Assembly (NCBI GenBank): GCA_020744425.1
Contig: JAGMUV010000006.1
Location: forward strand, 1,488,001-1,552,000
Direction: 5' to 3'
Source: Dactylonectria macrodidyma
Lineage: Eukaryota > Ascomycota > Sordariomycetes > Hypocreales > Nectriaceae
DNA length: 64,000 nt
A program made the translations under genes and the position numbers. The notes under the pieces were generated by a model, which worked only from the letters and a program-made list of their open reading frames with translations, had not been told where the DNA came from and made no database searches. Shown here piece after piece: positions 25,573 through 36,400 of the stretch; position 1 is the stretch's first letter; each line of letters opens with the position of its first letter.

Positions 25573-25831
25573 ATACTATAAATTAAATTAAATTTTTAAT
25601 TAAAACTTATTAAATATTTATTAAATAAAAGCTTATTTATTTTTAAATTTCTTATATAATATTTTAATAAACTAATTCTTATTTTATTTTAGCTTATTAT
25701 TACTTTTTATTTAAAATTTAAAAATAAATAAAATTAATATCTTAAATTTAAGTTTAATATATAACTTTAATATACTTTTTTATATAATATATATATTTAT
25801 TTAATCAATCTTATATTTATCAGATAAGCCC

Positions 25832-26824
25832 TTACGTCGAGATGCATTTATGACTGCTGTTTTCAATAAAGATGCCTCCATAAATAAGTCCCTCATCCAG
25901 TCCGTTCTCCTGATAGCCAGAGTTAACTACGTCATCAGTACCGGTAGGCTTCTTGAGAATGCCAATTTGGTACTGTCCTCGACCTGAGTTGTCGTTTGAA
26001 ACTGGCCCCGTTGCCGGTCGAAGTGACTTATTGCCATAGGAGTACCAAGCCTGGATTGTGCTACAACAGTTAGCTTATGACGATTTGTACCTAGTACGGT
26101 TGGGGAGAAGGTACTTGTTATCAAAGTCGAGAGTAATAGCAAAATTCTGCCAGACATTGGGAAGAATAGGGGTCGACCAGATAAGCTTGTTATTCCTGTC
26201 GAGGAGCTTGTAGGTATCCTTCTGCAGACTCTCCGAACCAATTAAGGTACCTGCCTCGAAGTTGAACTGGTTCGCGGAGTAGTCGGCTGCCTCATGCCAC
26301 ACGTTCTGGCTTCATTAGTTCATGATGACCCTACACACTTGGAAACGGTGGCTTCATACTAGGTACTCATGGGTAAGGTTTAGAGGCCGGCTCTTGTCTT
26401 GCAGCACACTAAAGTGCAGAGTCACAACACCTTCTGAACCAGGGCTATCCTCGTTATTGTCCTTGCTGAACTGAAGTCCCGCACGCCTGAAGCCATTCTG
26501 CTTCTGAAAGATGCTGGCATCACTGATTGTCACCTCGACAGGGATAGAACTGGTCGCACCGTCAAAGCGGGATGGCGAAGCCGGCTTCGGAAGGAGAAGG
26601 ATGTCAGACCATGCCAGGTCGTTTCCCTTCACATAGTCTGGGTTAAAAGGGTTCCATCCGCCCCCACTGGCCGTGTCGAAGTCGGCCAGCGATGCATTGG
26701 CGGGAATGCGGCCGTCAAAAATGATAGCACAAGAGTTGGTCGTTTGGCTGTAGGTGTTGGACGGATGATAAGGAGCGGCAGAGGCTACGGACGTGAAAAT
26801 GCCTAAAATAGTTGAACGATGCAT
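25832..26824 (-). CDS. Secreted glycoside hydrolase family 131 beta-glucanase
   Basis: Three exons (complement of 25832-26060, 26115-26305, 26360-26824) give 294 residues. Both introns are 54 bp with GT..AG ends (GTATGA..CCAG, phase 0; GTACCT..TGTAG, phase 2). ATG at 26824 is preferred over an upstream in-frame start because it begins a signal peptide, MHRSTILGIFTSVASAAP. The mature part shows GH131 hallmarks in order: CAIIFDGRIP, GWNPFNPDYVKG, the NLTHEYLNVWHEAADYSANQ region, IWSTPI, NFAITLDFD, and GQYQIGILKKPTGTD then GLIYGGIFIE near the C-terminus. Characterised GH131 enzymes cleave beta-1,3-, beta-1,6- and beta-1,4-glucans. No CBM1 module or linker is present, so it is a single-domain form. 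The stop codon lies only about 20 bp from the RIP isochore, which may affect its 3' untranslated region and expression. All exons look intact. Confidence 0.9.
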
Positions 26825-28625
26825 GCCGAGCAACAGTGGAAAGCAAGAGTGGAAAGTGTGTACAAATGAAGGAATATGGACAATACGAATGAGAGTGAGA
26901 AGGATGAGCAAAGATGAGTTCGAGACAGAGCTTCTGTTCACGGGAATCGTGCTTGTTATATACCCATAATGACCTCCTCGCCTTTCCATATACTATCCCT
27001 ACTGAACTAATTAAGCCGATTTGTCACGACAAGAACGTTTGACAAACCCTTCCGACGAAGCCGAATCTCCTGCTGAAGGCGCAGGAACTGATTGGTGAGA
27101 AAGAGTTTCTCCATAGCAGAGTGGCGACGTTATTAGGGGTCTGAAACGGTGCCCAGGAGGCTAAAGAAGTCTAAATTGTTGCGATGAACTCGTAGAAACT
27201 TAATAGTGTTTAATTACAGGCATTTTTCAGATTGTTCAAAACATCCTATATCGTCATGACCCACCAGACCGCGCTCAGTGCTCATAATGCATTATACTTC
27301 AAGCACGTTCCCTCGTCGTTTCACATTTACGTGACCCTCCACCGGCCGACTAGGACTTGGGGTGCCGTGTCTACCACTGCGCTCTCATTGCTATTATTTT
27401 CTTTGCTGCCCGCTACGATTGCTATGTGGAACAAGTCATGCAGCAATAATGTGTCGCGGGCGCGGGGTCCTTGTCCTCAACACAGAGGCTCTGCTTGATT
27501 CTAAGAAGGGTAATTTCACGTAGTCATAAGTAATTGCCCCTTTGACATTTTGGCCTAGATTTAACAATCCTAATAGTTCATTCGAGGCCCACTAACACCT
27601 GAAACACTTGTGAAGAGGTTGGGGCTCTATATAATTTAACTAAAGCATTTGGACTGGTCTTCTGTCTTGGTAGGTATGCTCTGAATATGATGGAGACACT
27701 TTTAAGTTCAACACTGATAAATGTTGGGTCCTCCCCCATCTGATAGCTGTGTCGTCTTGATTTTTTAACAAAGAAAAAAAAATGACACTCGCCTGCCCAG
27801 TAAGTGTGAGCTGGGAACTGCCTTGGGTTGGGTAAGAATGCGAAGGCAATTTGTTCCTAAATCAGCACGGACGCCAGTCTGGATCCTAATTCTTGTGTCT
27901 GCCGGGCCTATGTATGCTGAAATAGTTATTGGGAAGACCTATTCGTCCCTTATTCTGATTTTGCTACCCCTTATCCAACTGGGTTCTCTCCTCACCCGCA
28001 ATCCACCCCTAGTACTCCATACTTAGAAACAGCAGAAGTCTTCGCGTTATCCGCATCATCCGAGTGGGGTTTCCAACCCGTTCATATTGCTACAAGGCGC
28101 AGAATGATACATGAATCCAGACAGAACCAGCCTAACATTCGAAAATGTGGTAGGCAAGCAATGAGGGGCGAGTACTATAACACCAGTGCTTGGATTCCAT
28201 CATGTAACAAATAGGTACGCCTCAAGTGCCCATGCTTGCATAATTATCTTGCGTCCCTTTTTACTATCCGTTTGTCCGTCACTTGAGAACTCATGACCTA
28301 GGCCTATTCTAGATCCAAAAAGGCCTTCTCCTTTTCTGTAATTCCGCCGTCGTACTCCATGCGTTATCATTTCATGGATCCGTCATCGCATCCCCCGAGA
28401 AAAAAAAACACATGAATAGAAGTATCGTGAGAAGAGAGAGATATGGCGAGAGAGAGGGGTGGTGTGGACACCACAGATAATAAGTTGAGGAGGAAAGGTG
28501 AGAATAACCACATCATCTTGGGCGTAGTCTCCCCTCCTCCACACTCCCTGAAGGAGAATTTGTCGGCAATTTGCACTTGGCCATACCAGGCAATGGGGGA
28601 TGCTGGAGAGGGGAAACCCTGCCTG
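26825..28625. other. Intergenic, no supported gene
   Basis: This stretch has normal composition but no convincing gene. A short minus-strand frame at about 27017-27114 reads like a conserved C-terminus (contains RLQQEIRLRRKGL) but has no supporting neighbour exon and may be a relic. An 88-codon frame at 27232-27498 starts with TTG and is unrecognised. A-rich runs at 27771-27781 and 28402-28410 are probably untranslated or spacer sequence. Confidence 0.5.
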
Positions 28626-30679
28626 TTATCGAAAGGTGGCTCGGAAGGGGCCTTCAACTTTGACATCCTTTATTCCCTCGGGCATTAGCCGTAGCCACTC
28701 ATTCCAGCTATCGACATCGACGTTGTCGTCGATGAGGCGAATGGAAAGATGTAATTGTGGACTGTTCTCATATGAGAGGCTGCTTCTCATGGGGCTGCTC
28801 TGGTATAGGGGTGATAGGAAAATGGATGGGAGTCTCGAGTTGCCTGACATCATCATGTGCAAGGGCGAAGGGTAGCTCGTAACTACTTCCTTCTCCGGGT
28901 TCTTCTCCTGAACTATCCTGGGGTAGTGTGCGAATAAATGGGAATGCAACTCGGCGGCTGAGAGTGGGCTCAAGCGTGTCGCTCTTGTTCGCAGCTGCTC
29001 GACTAGCGCCCGGGTGAAGGCGCATCTGTCAAGTGAGTAGAAGTGTTCGTCCGACACCGAGGCAGCGATTAGTTCGAGGACGCCTTGTTGGCGGACCATT
29101 CTCGCTGATGGGTAATATGCGGAATCCATAATAATGAGGGTATCAGCGCAAGCCTCTTCAAGAATTTGCTGGATTCCGCCCCACCGAATCGTGGAGGCCC
29201 TGTCATGATCTCTTGAGCTGTCAAGGAGTCAGCGTCGAATCCGTTTTAGAATACATGAGAGAGTCAAGAACCTTGCTAAGATCATCTCCCGGTTGCCATC
29301 GAGGTACGTGTGCCCAATATAGTAGACAATCTTTAACACGTCGCGCTGGTCACGGTCTTCGGCAAAGTCGTTGAGTTGCCGCGATAACCATCTCCACGAG
29401 CTTTTACAGCTCTCTGAAGATGATGGGATGGCTTGAATCTGGAAAGAATAATGGTAATACTTGTCAAACACATCGGCAAGCTCCCGGACAGCTGACTGAA
29501 CATTGGACGCCTCGTCGTCGTCCTGCCAGAATAACAAGAGTGCCTGGACGCTAGTGTATCGGTCACGGCTCGGCGTGGAGAGCATGCGCCCAATGTTTGT
29601 CTGCAGATCATTTTTGAGACTCTCAATGCCTGGGAGGGATAGGGACTTTTCGAGCCGAGGGCCGGAGGGGAGAGGGGTGCGTATACGGGTCTCGCTTAGT
29701 GGAGGCCGGCCTGGCTGGTGAGGAGCGGGTGTGTTTGAGTCAATATCCATTTCTTGAGGGTCATGTGTGAACATGGACTGGGAATTTGGAAGGGCAGGAG
29801 CGGGGCTCAGAGGTCGACCTGCCGCGGCGAGTGAGGGCGCAATGTCCTGGATAGTCGGGCTGTGGGACCGGTGGAACTTGTTGACGACATCCTCCCAAGT
29901 CATATTATGGTGACTCGGGTGGCACTGTTGGCGGAGAGAAAGAACGGAGTCTTAGCATGTATCTCATATATTGGAAGGCGAAAGGAAACTAGTAAATATC
30001 TTCGTGGTGAAGGATGCGACAAGAAGAAATGACTTACAGCAACCCTCCGCCTCCGGCAGTCATTGCAGGCGCCGAGCTTCCTGATGAGGGCGGCGCGCTC
30101 TCTAGACTGCTGGGAAAGGGGTCCAGTACGTCTCCTGCTCGTGCGGCGGTTGTTAGAGACGTCGGAGCCATCCTTTACAGAGAAAATAGACTGGTGCAGG
30201 TTAGGAGAGGTTTCGGCACTGTACGATGTGTTGTTGGTCTCCGTGGAGGCCAGAGTGGCGGTAGTGGCCTGGGTCGAGATAGAGGAGCTCGTGTCCTTTC
30301 TCACAGGGGGTGATGCTGGGTGTAGGTGGTGGTGGGAGTGTTGATGCTGATGTTGTTGGTGCTGCTCGAAGGTGTAATGCGCCGGGGAGCTAGGTGACGG
30401 CTGTCGCAGAGGGGGGAGCTCATCGGGGTTTGGCGCAAGTGAGTGTGCGGAGGCGGATACGGATAGGACAGCTGAAAGGGACGTAGGAGGAGCGGATGGC
30501 GACGAGATCGGCGGTAGGAGGGGCGTTGGCGCGGTCTCGGAGGTCGAAGGAGGTTGTGAAGGTGATGGCGATAGCGGCGGTTGCGGTTGTTGAACATTTT
30601 GGTGTTGGTTGACAGGCGTGGGCGCGGATGCGGGCGCTGGCGGAGGCGCCTCCGCGAGGCTATGGCTGATGGCATTCAT
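28626..30679 (-). CDS. Zinc-motif protein with degenerate caspase-like domain
   Basis: Three exons (complement of 28626-29217, 29272-29924, 30038-30679) give 628 residues. Introns are 113 bp (phase 0, GTAAGT..AACAG) and 54 bp (GTTCTT..GACAG). Residues 1-200 are a low-complexity Pro/Ser/Gln/His-rich region. A Cys/His motif follows: C205, C208, four arginines, C215, H216, H219, H220; the first intron splits it just before C215. It resembles the start of a Zn2Cys6 cluster but lacks the second half. Residues about 335-560 follow a caspase-like order: a strand VQALLLFW, then VYYIGHTYLDGN with H419 at the catalytic His position, LIIMDSAYYP with A465 where DSC would carry the catalytic Cys, then LELIAASVSDE and FTRALVEQL. 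The domain therefore looks inactive as a protease. Nuclear regulatory function is inferred. The zinc and caspase-like assignments rest on pattern reading alone. Confidence 0.82.
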
Positions 30680-33420
30680 TGCTAGAGCAGGGACAAACGG
30701 ACAGGCGTGCTGAGTGTCAGCGGCCCATTATCTCGATAGGATGGTGGCGGGAGGATTGTTGGAGGAGGAAGATGAAGAGCAGGGCGGATCACGAAGGTCG
30801 CAGACGGCGCGGGAGGGCGAATTGGTTTTGAGCAGCGTCGCGGTTTGCTGCAGTGACGATTACTTGTGTGCGCAGAGGCAAGCCAAGTATGTGGGCGTAT
30901 GTGGGTGCATGTAGGTGTGTAAGAAGGCAGTGGAGGTGTATTGCAGTAATAGGTAGGCGTCGGGTCGGGTGTGAGTTGGGTGAGCGGGAAGGCGCAAGTG
31001 TGTGTTTGACCCCACCAATAATCTGAGGAAGCTATGTCCCACGTCAAGTCCGGGAGTAATAAGAGTGCGGCGGCGGGGGGGGAGGGGGGGGGTGGTTAAG
31101 TTAGGCTACCTAGCTAGGTACCCGTGACGTAGCGTAGGGCGACGAAATACCGGGCGCCGATGCGTCGCGACGTTCTTGGTGCGGGAGAGAATACTAAGTA
31201 GGTACAAGGTAGGAAGAAGGCCGCGACTTGGCGAAGAAGATAGTGAACGCGGGCGCGGGATTGTTGATCCGCAGAGAACAAGGAGGGAGAGACAGTAAAA
31301 GGCGAAGAGAGACAAATGGAGGTAGTGAGCGAACGAATTGATCCGATCGCAAAAACACTGGGGCTTCGACTTGCGGCGGGAGCAACTGGGAGATGGGAAT
31401 GTAGATGGCGGGACGGGGAGTGATGGACGGGCGGATGAAAGGTGGAGGGGTTGCCGTTCCGTCGGACTTGTCTCGCTGTTTGTCCGCGCAATGTCAGCTG
31501 CGCTATGCTACCCTTCCTATGCTAGCTGCGCTGTGCCACCGTGCTGGCTTTTCGGGCGACAGTGAGCCACTGGGAGCTGATAGCAGAGTAGCCTCAATGA
31601 GCAAATGAACAACACAGGGGTGGGAACTGCGAGAAGCAGAATCAGGAGCAAAGTCAATGCGTTTAAAGGGCGTTGTCCAATTCCGTTGTCCAGATATTGG
31701 GTCGCAAAAGCAAGAGCAGGTAATTGGTTGGGTCTAGGTTGTGCAGGTTGTGTTGCGGGCCAGAGCACGGAAACCCGGGGGGGGGGGGGGGGGGGGGGGA
31801 TTGTTGAAAGTACTGTACATACAACTGGTACGAATGCAGGTTGAGGGCTGCGTTTGATGTTTTCGCCGTCGTTGTCGTGGTCGTGGTCGCTGTTGGTTGC
31901 CCTTGGCGCAAAGTCGGATATGGGATAGTTAGATAGACAGTAACACACTCTGCCAAGGTGAGAAATTGAGCCGTTAAGAAGGAAATTTGCAAAGACGGGA
32001 CAAGAGAAGGTGCGAATACCTGTTGTTGAACAAGGTAAGAGAAGGTAAGAGAGGTGAGGATGCTGGAGAGGGCGTGTGGGTGTGGGAATGGGTTGGGTGT
32101 GAGCAACGAGTCGAGGTGGATGAAGCGGGTGGAGTTGGGCGGGTGAACGAGAGAACGACCATCCACTGGCAAGCTACGGACGAGCACCAAGCCAAGGCAG
32201 ATGAATGGAGGAACGGGGCTTCTTTCAGTGGAGTCACTTGGTGTGTGGGTGTGGCGTGTGGAAATAGAAAGACGAATAGAAGCAGAAATAGAAGTAGAAG
32301 CAGGAGCAGAAAAAGGCAAAGGCTGAAGTGCGCAGCGAGCGGATGTGCAAGTTGACTTGTTGGAGGTGGAATTGGACATGGAGGTTTAAGTGGGAGCGAT
32401 AGTGGAAGTGAAAGTGCGAGACGGGGGGAGTGTGTTGAGCGGGACACGACCGTCCACGGTCCACCACCCCGGGTTGCAGGCTGTGAACCGGGCCGGGACT
32501 TGGGGGCGACGACACTGGCAAGTTGGCAAGCTAGCAAGCTGGGACTTGGGGCGGGGGGTTTGCCTCCAGCAGGTGGACATTAAGTGGAAAGGAAGGGTCT
32601 GCTTGATCTGGTGCTCATGCTGGTGCGGTGGATATCAGCTCAAGGTGCAAACAAGGTCAGTCGAGGTCAACAGCCGACCCACAGCCCGGGTTCGATCGGG
32701 ATCGCGGGAAATGTATTTACCTGCAATGGGTCAGGTGTTAGTGTGGGAAGAAGGGCTGCGGCATCAGGGGAACGGAATAGAGTCAATGCCTACCCGGAGT
32801 CATCAGCCGAGTGAATCGAATCAGTCAACAGAGGGACTGGGGGATGAGACATGGGGGATTTTACACAGACACGACACAGCAGATGGATGGATGGCAATTG
32901 ATTGAAACTGAACGATGACAGTTGGGTGAGTGGGCACTAGGTAGATAGACCAGAACGATGGACCGTGGCGGACACCAATGGACGGGCCCTCATGGACAGG
33001 TAGGGTTTTCTAAGGTGAGACGATTCGGGGTTAGACCGGATGGCCAGATCCCGGCCGAATGCTCCCTGGCATTGTGGTTTTGAGCCTTGGGAGGGGACAC
33101 AATCACACCCTCTTGCATGCTCTCAAGCACTCATCCTCATCTGAAAGGCCAAGGGGGTTACCTCGCAGCAACCCAATCCCTACCTGTCGTTAACCGGCGC
33201 ACCGGGCGGCGGGCGGCGAGCGGCGGCTCTGGCGGCAATCTTGTTAACAAAGTTCCATGCTGGTTGCGCCAACAAACGCTCTCGCTCTGGTTAATGGCGA
33301 TGCAAAGGAGAAGACCCTTTTCAAACTCTCCCTCCTTTCCCTGCGCTGCACCTCGTTTCGCTCGCAGCTTCGTCTTTTAGGCTCTGTCTTTCTACCTCTG
33401 ATAATTTAGCAATCTCCTAA
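30680..33420 (-). promoter_or_regulatory. Long pyrimidine-rich leader/promoter region
   Basis: The 2.7 kb upstream of the zinc-motif gene is strongly strand-asymmetric. The minus strand is C/T-rich over long runs, as is common in long 5' leaders and promoters of fungal regulatory genes. It contains a run of 23 G at 31777-31799 and mixed G tracts at 31074-31093. All open frames here are low-complexity Pro/Ser/Leu strings on the minus strand or Arg/Gly strings on the plus strand, so none is called. Transcription start and any leader introns cannot be placed by eye. Confidence 0.45.
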
Positions 33421-36400
33421 TTATTCCCCATTCCCTTTTCCTGTTTTGTTCTGTCTCGACTCCCGAGTCTAGAGTGCCATTTTCCTTTCCTTTTTCTCTC
33501 CCGTATTGCTTTTTCTAGCCCCCCCGACGCCGATGCCCCACTCTTTGCACAGACCCGGCCGCGCGCGGCCTTGTTTGCTGCACGTGCTCGGGGAGGGGGC
33601 GGGGTGGTGGCATTGACCTTGGGGGAGACACAGGTAAACCACGGCATGAGATGTCCCAGAATGGGGACTTCCCTGCCTTCCCTGCCCTCCCCCCAATAAT
33701 TTCGAGGCCAGCAGCAACTTTTCATCGAATGAGGAGTCGAGGTGGAGCAGGGGTGTGATTCCAGACGCCTTGAATCGGACGGTGGCTTTGTTCCATCAGG
33801 AGCATTGTGCAGAGTACTCCGTAGATAACCACCTATGGAGGCACGGCACGCCAACCCCCGTTCTCGCCCCGGAATGCCATTTTGTAAGCTTTGAGCTTCC
33901 CCAGTCACGACGCCCCCATGTCCATACACCCTAGATAGACCCTCCACTTCTCGCTCTTTACAACTCTCCGTCACGTCGGTTGAATTGGTGTCCAGTCAGC
34001 TTCGGGTCGACCTAGACAAGCACATTCTCGGCACTCAATTGCGCGATATGCGACATTATGCGACCCCTTTGCGCCTTTGCGTGGACGGCGGACTCGGCGG
34101 CATGTCCTGCGTCGCGCAGTACATAGGCGCAGCGCAGCGCAGAGATGGTGTGTAGATACACAGGGCCCCGTTCAGCGCGTGGCCAGACAAGCACAGTAAC
34201 AACAACCGGACTTGTTCTCTGCAGCGTTGCGCACAGAGGCCCGAGAAAGGTACTCTAATTATCAATACCGTGAAAGCCAAGATCTCATCTGCCTAAGCCA
34301 CCTGTCTCTGAGCATTGAGCAACCAAGAGTGACGATAGCTCGGATGTCCCAACTTTTAGTCATGACATCCATTATACTCTGGTGGTGTACTTTCCGCTTC
34401 ATAATCTACCGCTGAACGTATCCCATGACTTTATACCAACTCGACCTGGTGGGCACTTCGACTGACTCCCGTTGTCATCACTCTCATGCTGCCTTCTTTT
34501 CGATGACCCCCATCCATCACCCTTCGCCAGCAGACCGCTGCAGCTAGCCTCACCGCGGCCTGCACCTCCTATAGGCCGAGCTTTGGTGGCTGGTATGCAT
34601 CCTCTCGGTGCCGCTACCGTTGCTCACCCTTCATATCTCCCGCCTTCACTCACTGCGTTTGATTCCACGCATTTCTGAGTACTGCGCGGGGGAGAGACCG
34701 CCCATTGGCTGAGAGACTAGTCTAGACTATCCGAGGTCGTGCATACAACATAATAAGTACATGTGAAGCTTCGTTTGTTGGAGTCCCTGCCTCCCCTACC
34801 AGCTTGCTTTTTGCCATGGTTACGTTCATTGCGGTCCGAGCAACGGCGATACGTGAAGAAACACCGTTCTTACAGCCTCACACTCGCACACTCTCTCACG
34901 CTCACAAAATTGCGGCCTCTCTCTCCCCTCTTGCCCCTGTGAACTTGCAACCTTTCACCGATCCTGGGACAGCACGCGCATCACAGCAGATAGTTCTATG
35001 TATTCCCACATACGTTCCTACATACGTTCCTACATACGTTCCTACATACATGAATGGGAATACCAATGTCGCCGGTATCCCAGTTCACAGAATTTCCAGA
35101 CATTGTGGGCTATTAATCAGTCGGACACGCCTACAAATCTTCAAGTAATCGTCAACACTTTGACACTCTTGACGGCCAACAGAGGCTCCGCTTTCCCAAA
35201 CTGTCGCCAATATTTATCCGCGGCTAAGCAACTGGCTTCTACTACCAAGTGCACAGCTATTCCAGCTTTGCTCTAGCTTCAGGACAAGATCCATTGAATC
35301 AACCCTTGACCTCTACGGCCAAGCCAACGCTATCCTTGAAATTCCTTCCAATCCATAGGCGCGCCTCCGGGGTGTGGACACTATGGTCCATGTTTCCCCA
35401 TCCCTCCCTCCATCCGCCCATCCTAGCTTCAAAAAGAAGAAAGAAAGACGCCCATAAAAACCCACTCAGCGTACCGGTATTATGTAGGCCGAGACAATGG
35501 AATGGAGACCTAGACTCGGTGAGAAAGGCGAGGGACTACCGGAAGACTCCAATCACTGCTGGGCATTGCCACACCTCGGGACGGGGCAATCAAGCCATGC
35601 CGTGCTACTGTGACTAACTGCTGTTGTTTGTAGTTTTGTGGTGCCGTAGTCCTACTGCAGCAGGTCACTGTAAAGGTTCGGCAACATGCCGAAATCCCAG
35701 ATGAGGGGCTGACTGGACATGGTAAGAACAAAAGCAAAGGCAAGCGTCGCGACGATGCTGGGCTTCTTTGTAGCGCGTGGGCAGGGCGTCGGACGAACCA
35801 GTGTACGCTGATGGCATGTCATGCCGTCGAGCACCGTAGGTAGGCAAAATTATTCTGAACTGTAACACAGTCCTTTTCATTTTCGTCTTCCTATGTGTTC
35901 TCCGTTCATCGCAAAACAACACACCCCCTTCCCCCTTCCCCCTTCCCGGTTCCTCTTCCGACCTGGTTTGATCTGGCTCTATATGCATGACAGACTTGCA
36001 CGCCGCAGCCACCACACTCCAAGGCGACTAAACATAACCCTTCTTCCCTGTCTCCCACTGCTAGTCACCACCAGTCAGTGGATGTTCCCTAAAAAACACC
36101 TACCCAAGTACAGTTCACAAGGCAGGTATTGCCTGACGGTGCTGGCATGGTACCAATTGCTCTGCATACGTCAACAGCAACCCCTCACCCCCCACGGCTC
36201 TCTGGGTGTGCTCGTTTCGACGTTCTTTGTGCTCGTGATTGCGATGCCCTCGTGGTCCAACATGTGTCTGGAGCCTCGAGACTTTTTGGTGTAAGCGAGA
36301 GGCGCAACCAAAGAAAGACTGGACTCAATGGAACTGAAGTGACGTGAACTGGCAAGGGCCGGACAGACGGCGGACATGTATGTCCATGAACATGGATGGG

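Larger units (their letters stand above)
1..25812. other. AT-rich, RIP-degraded repeat isochore
   Basis: This block is overwhelmingly A and T, rich in TpA, and contains no open reading frame of meaningful length on either strand; the only one above 60 codons is a chance frame at 14912. The same sequence modules recur many times in both orientations and differ mainly by C-to-T and G-to-A changes, which is the hallmark of repeat-induced point mutation in Pezizomycotina. Composition switches abruptly to normal near 25813. No telomeric repeat array is seen, so whether the block is subtelomeric, pericentromeric or interstitial cannot be decided. Named element copies are listed separately; the rest is unresolved transposon debris. 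Confidence 0.93.

Noticed and set aside
26825..26989. Upstream in-frame extension of the GH131 gene
   Set aside because: It would bury the signal peptide behind about 55 unrelated residues; the ATG at 26824 fits the secreted family.
27232..27498. 88-codon frame with a hydrophobic stretch
   Set aside because: It starts with TTG, has no recognisable family and no splice partner; not supported as a gene.
31517..32580. Several overlapping frames of 100-240 codons on both strands
   Set aside because: They overlap in multiple phases and consist of low-complexity Ser/Pro/Leu/His or Arg/Gly, as expected from C/T-rich noncoding DNA; no domain or plausible splice pattern was found.
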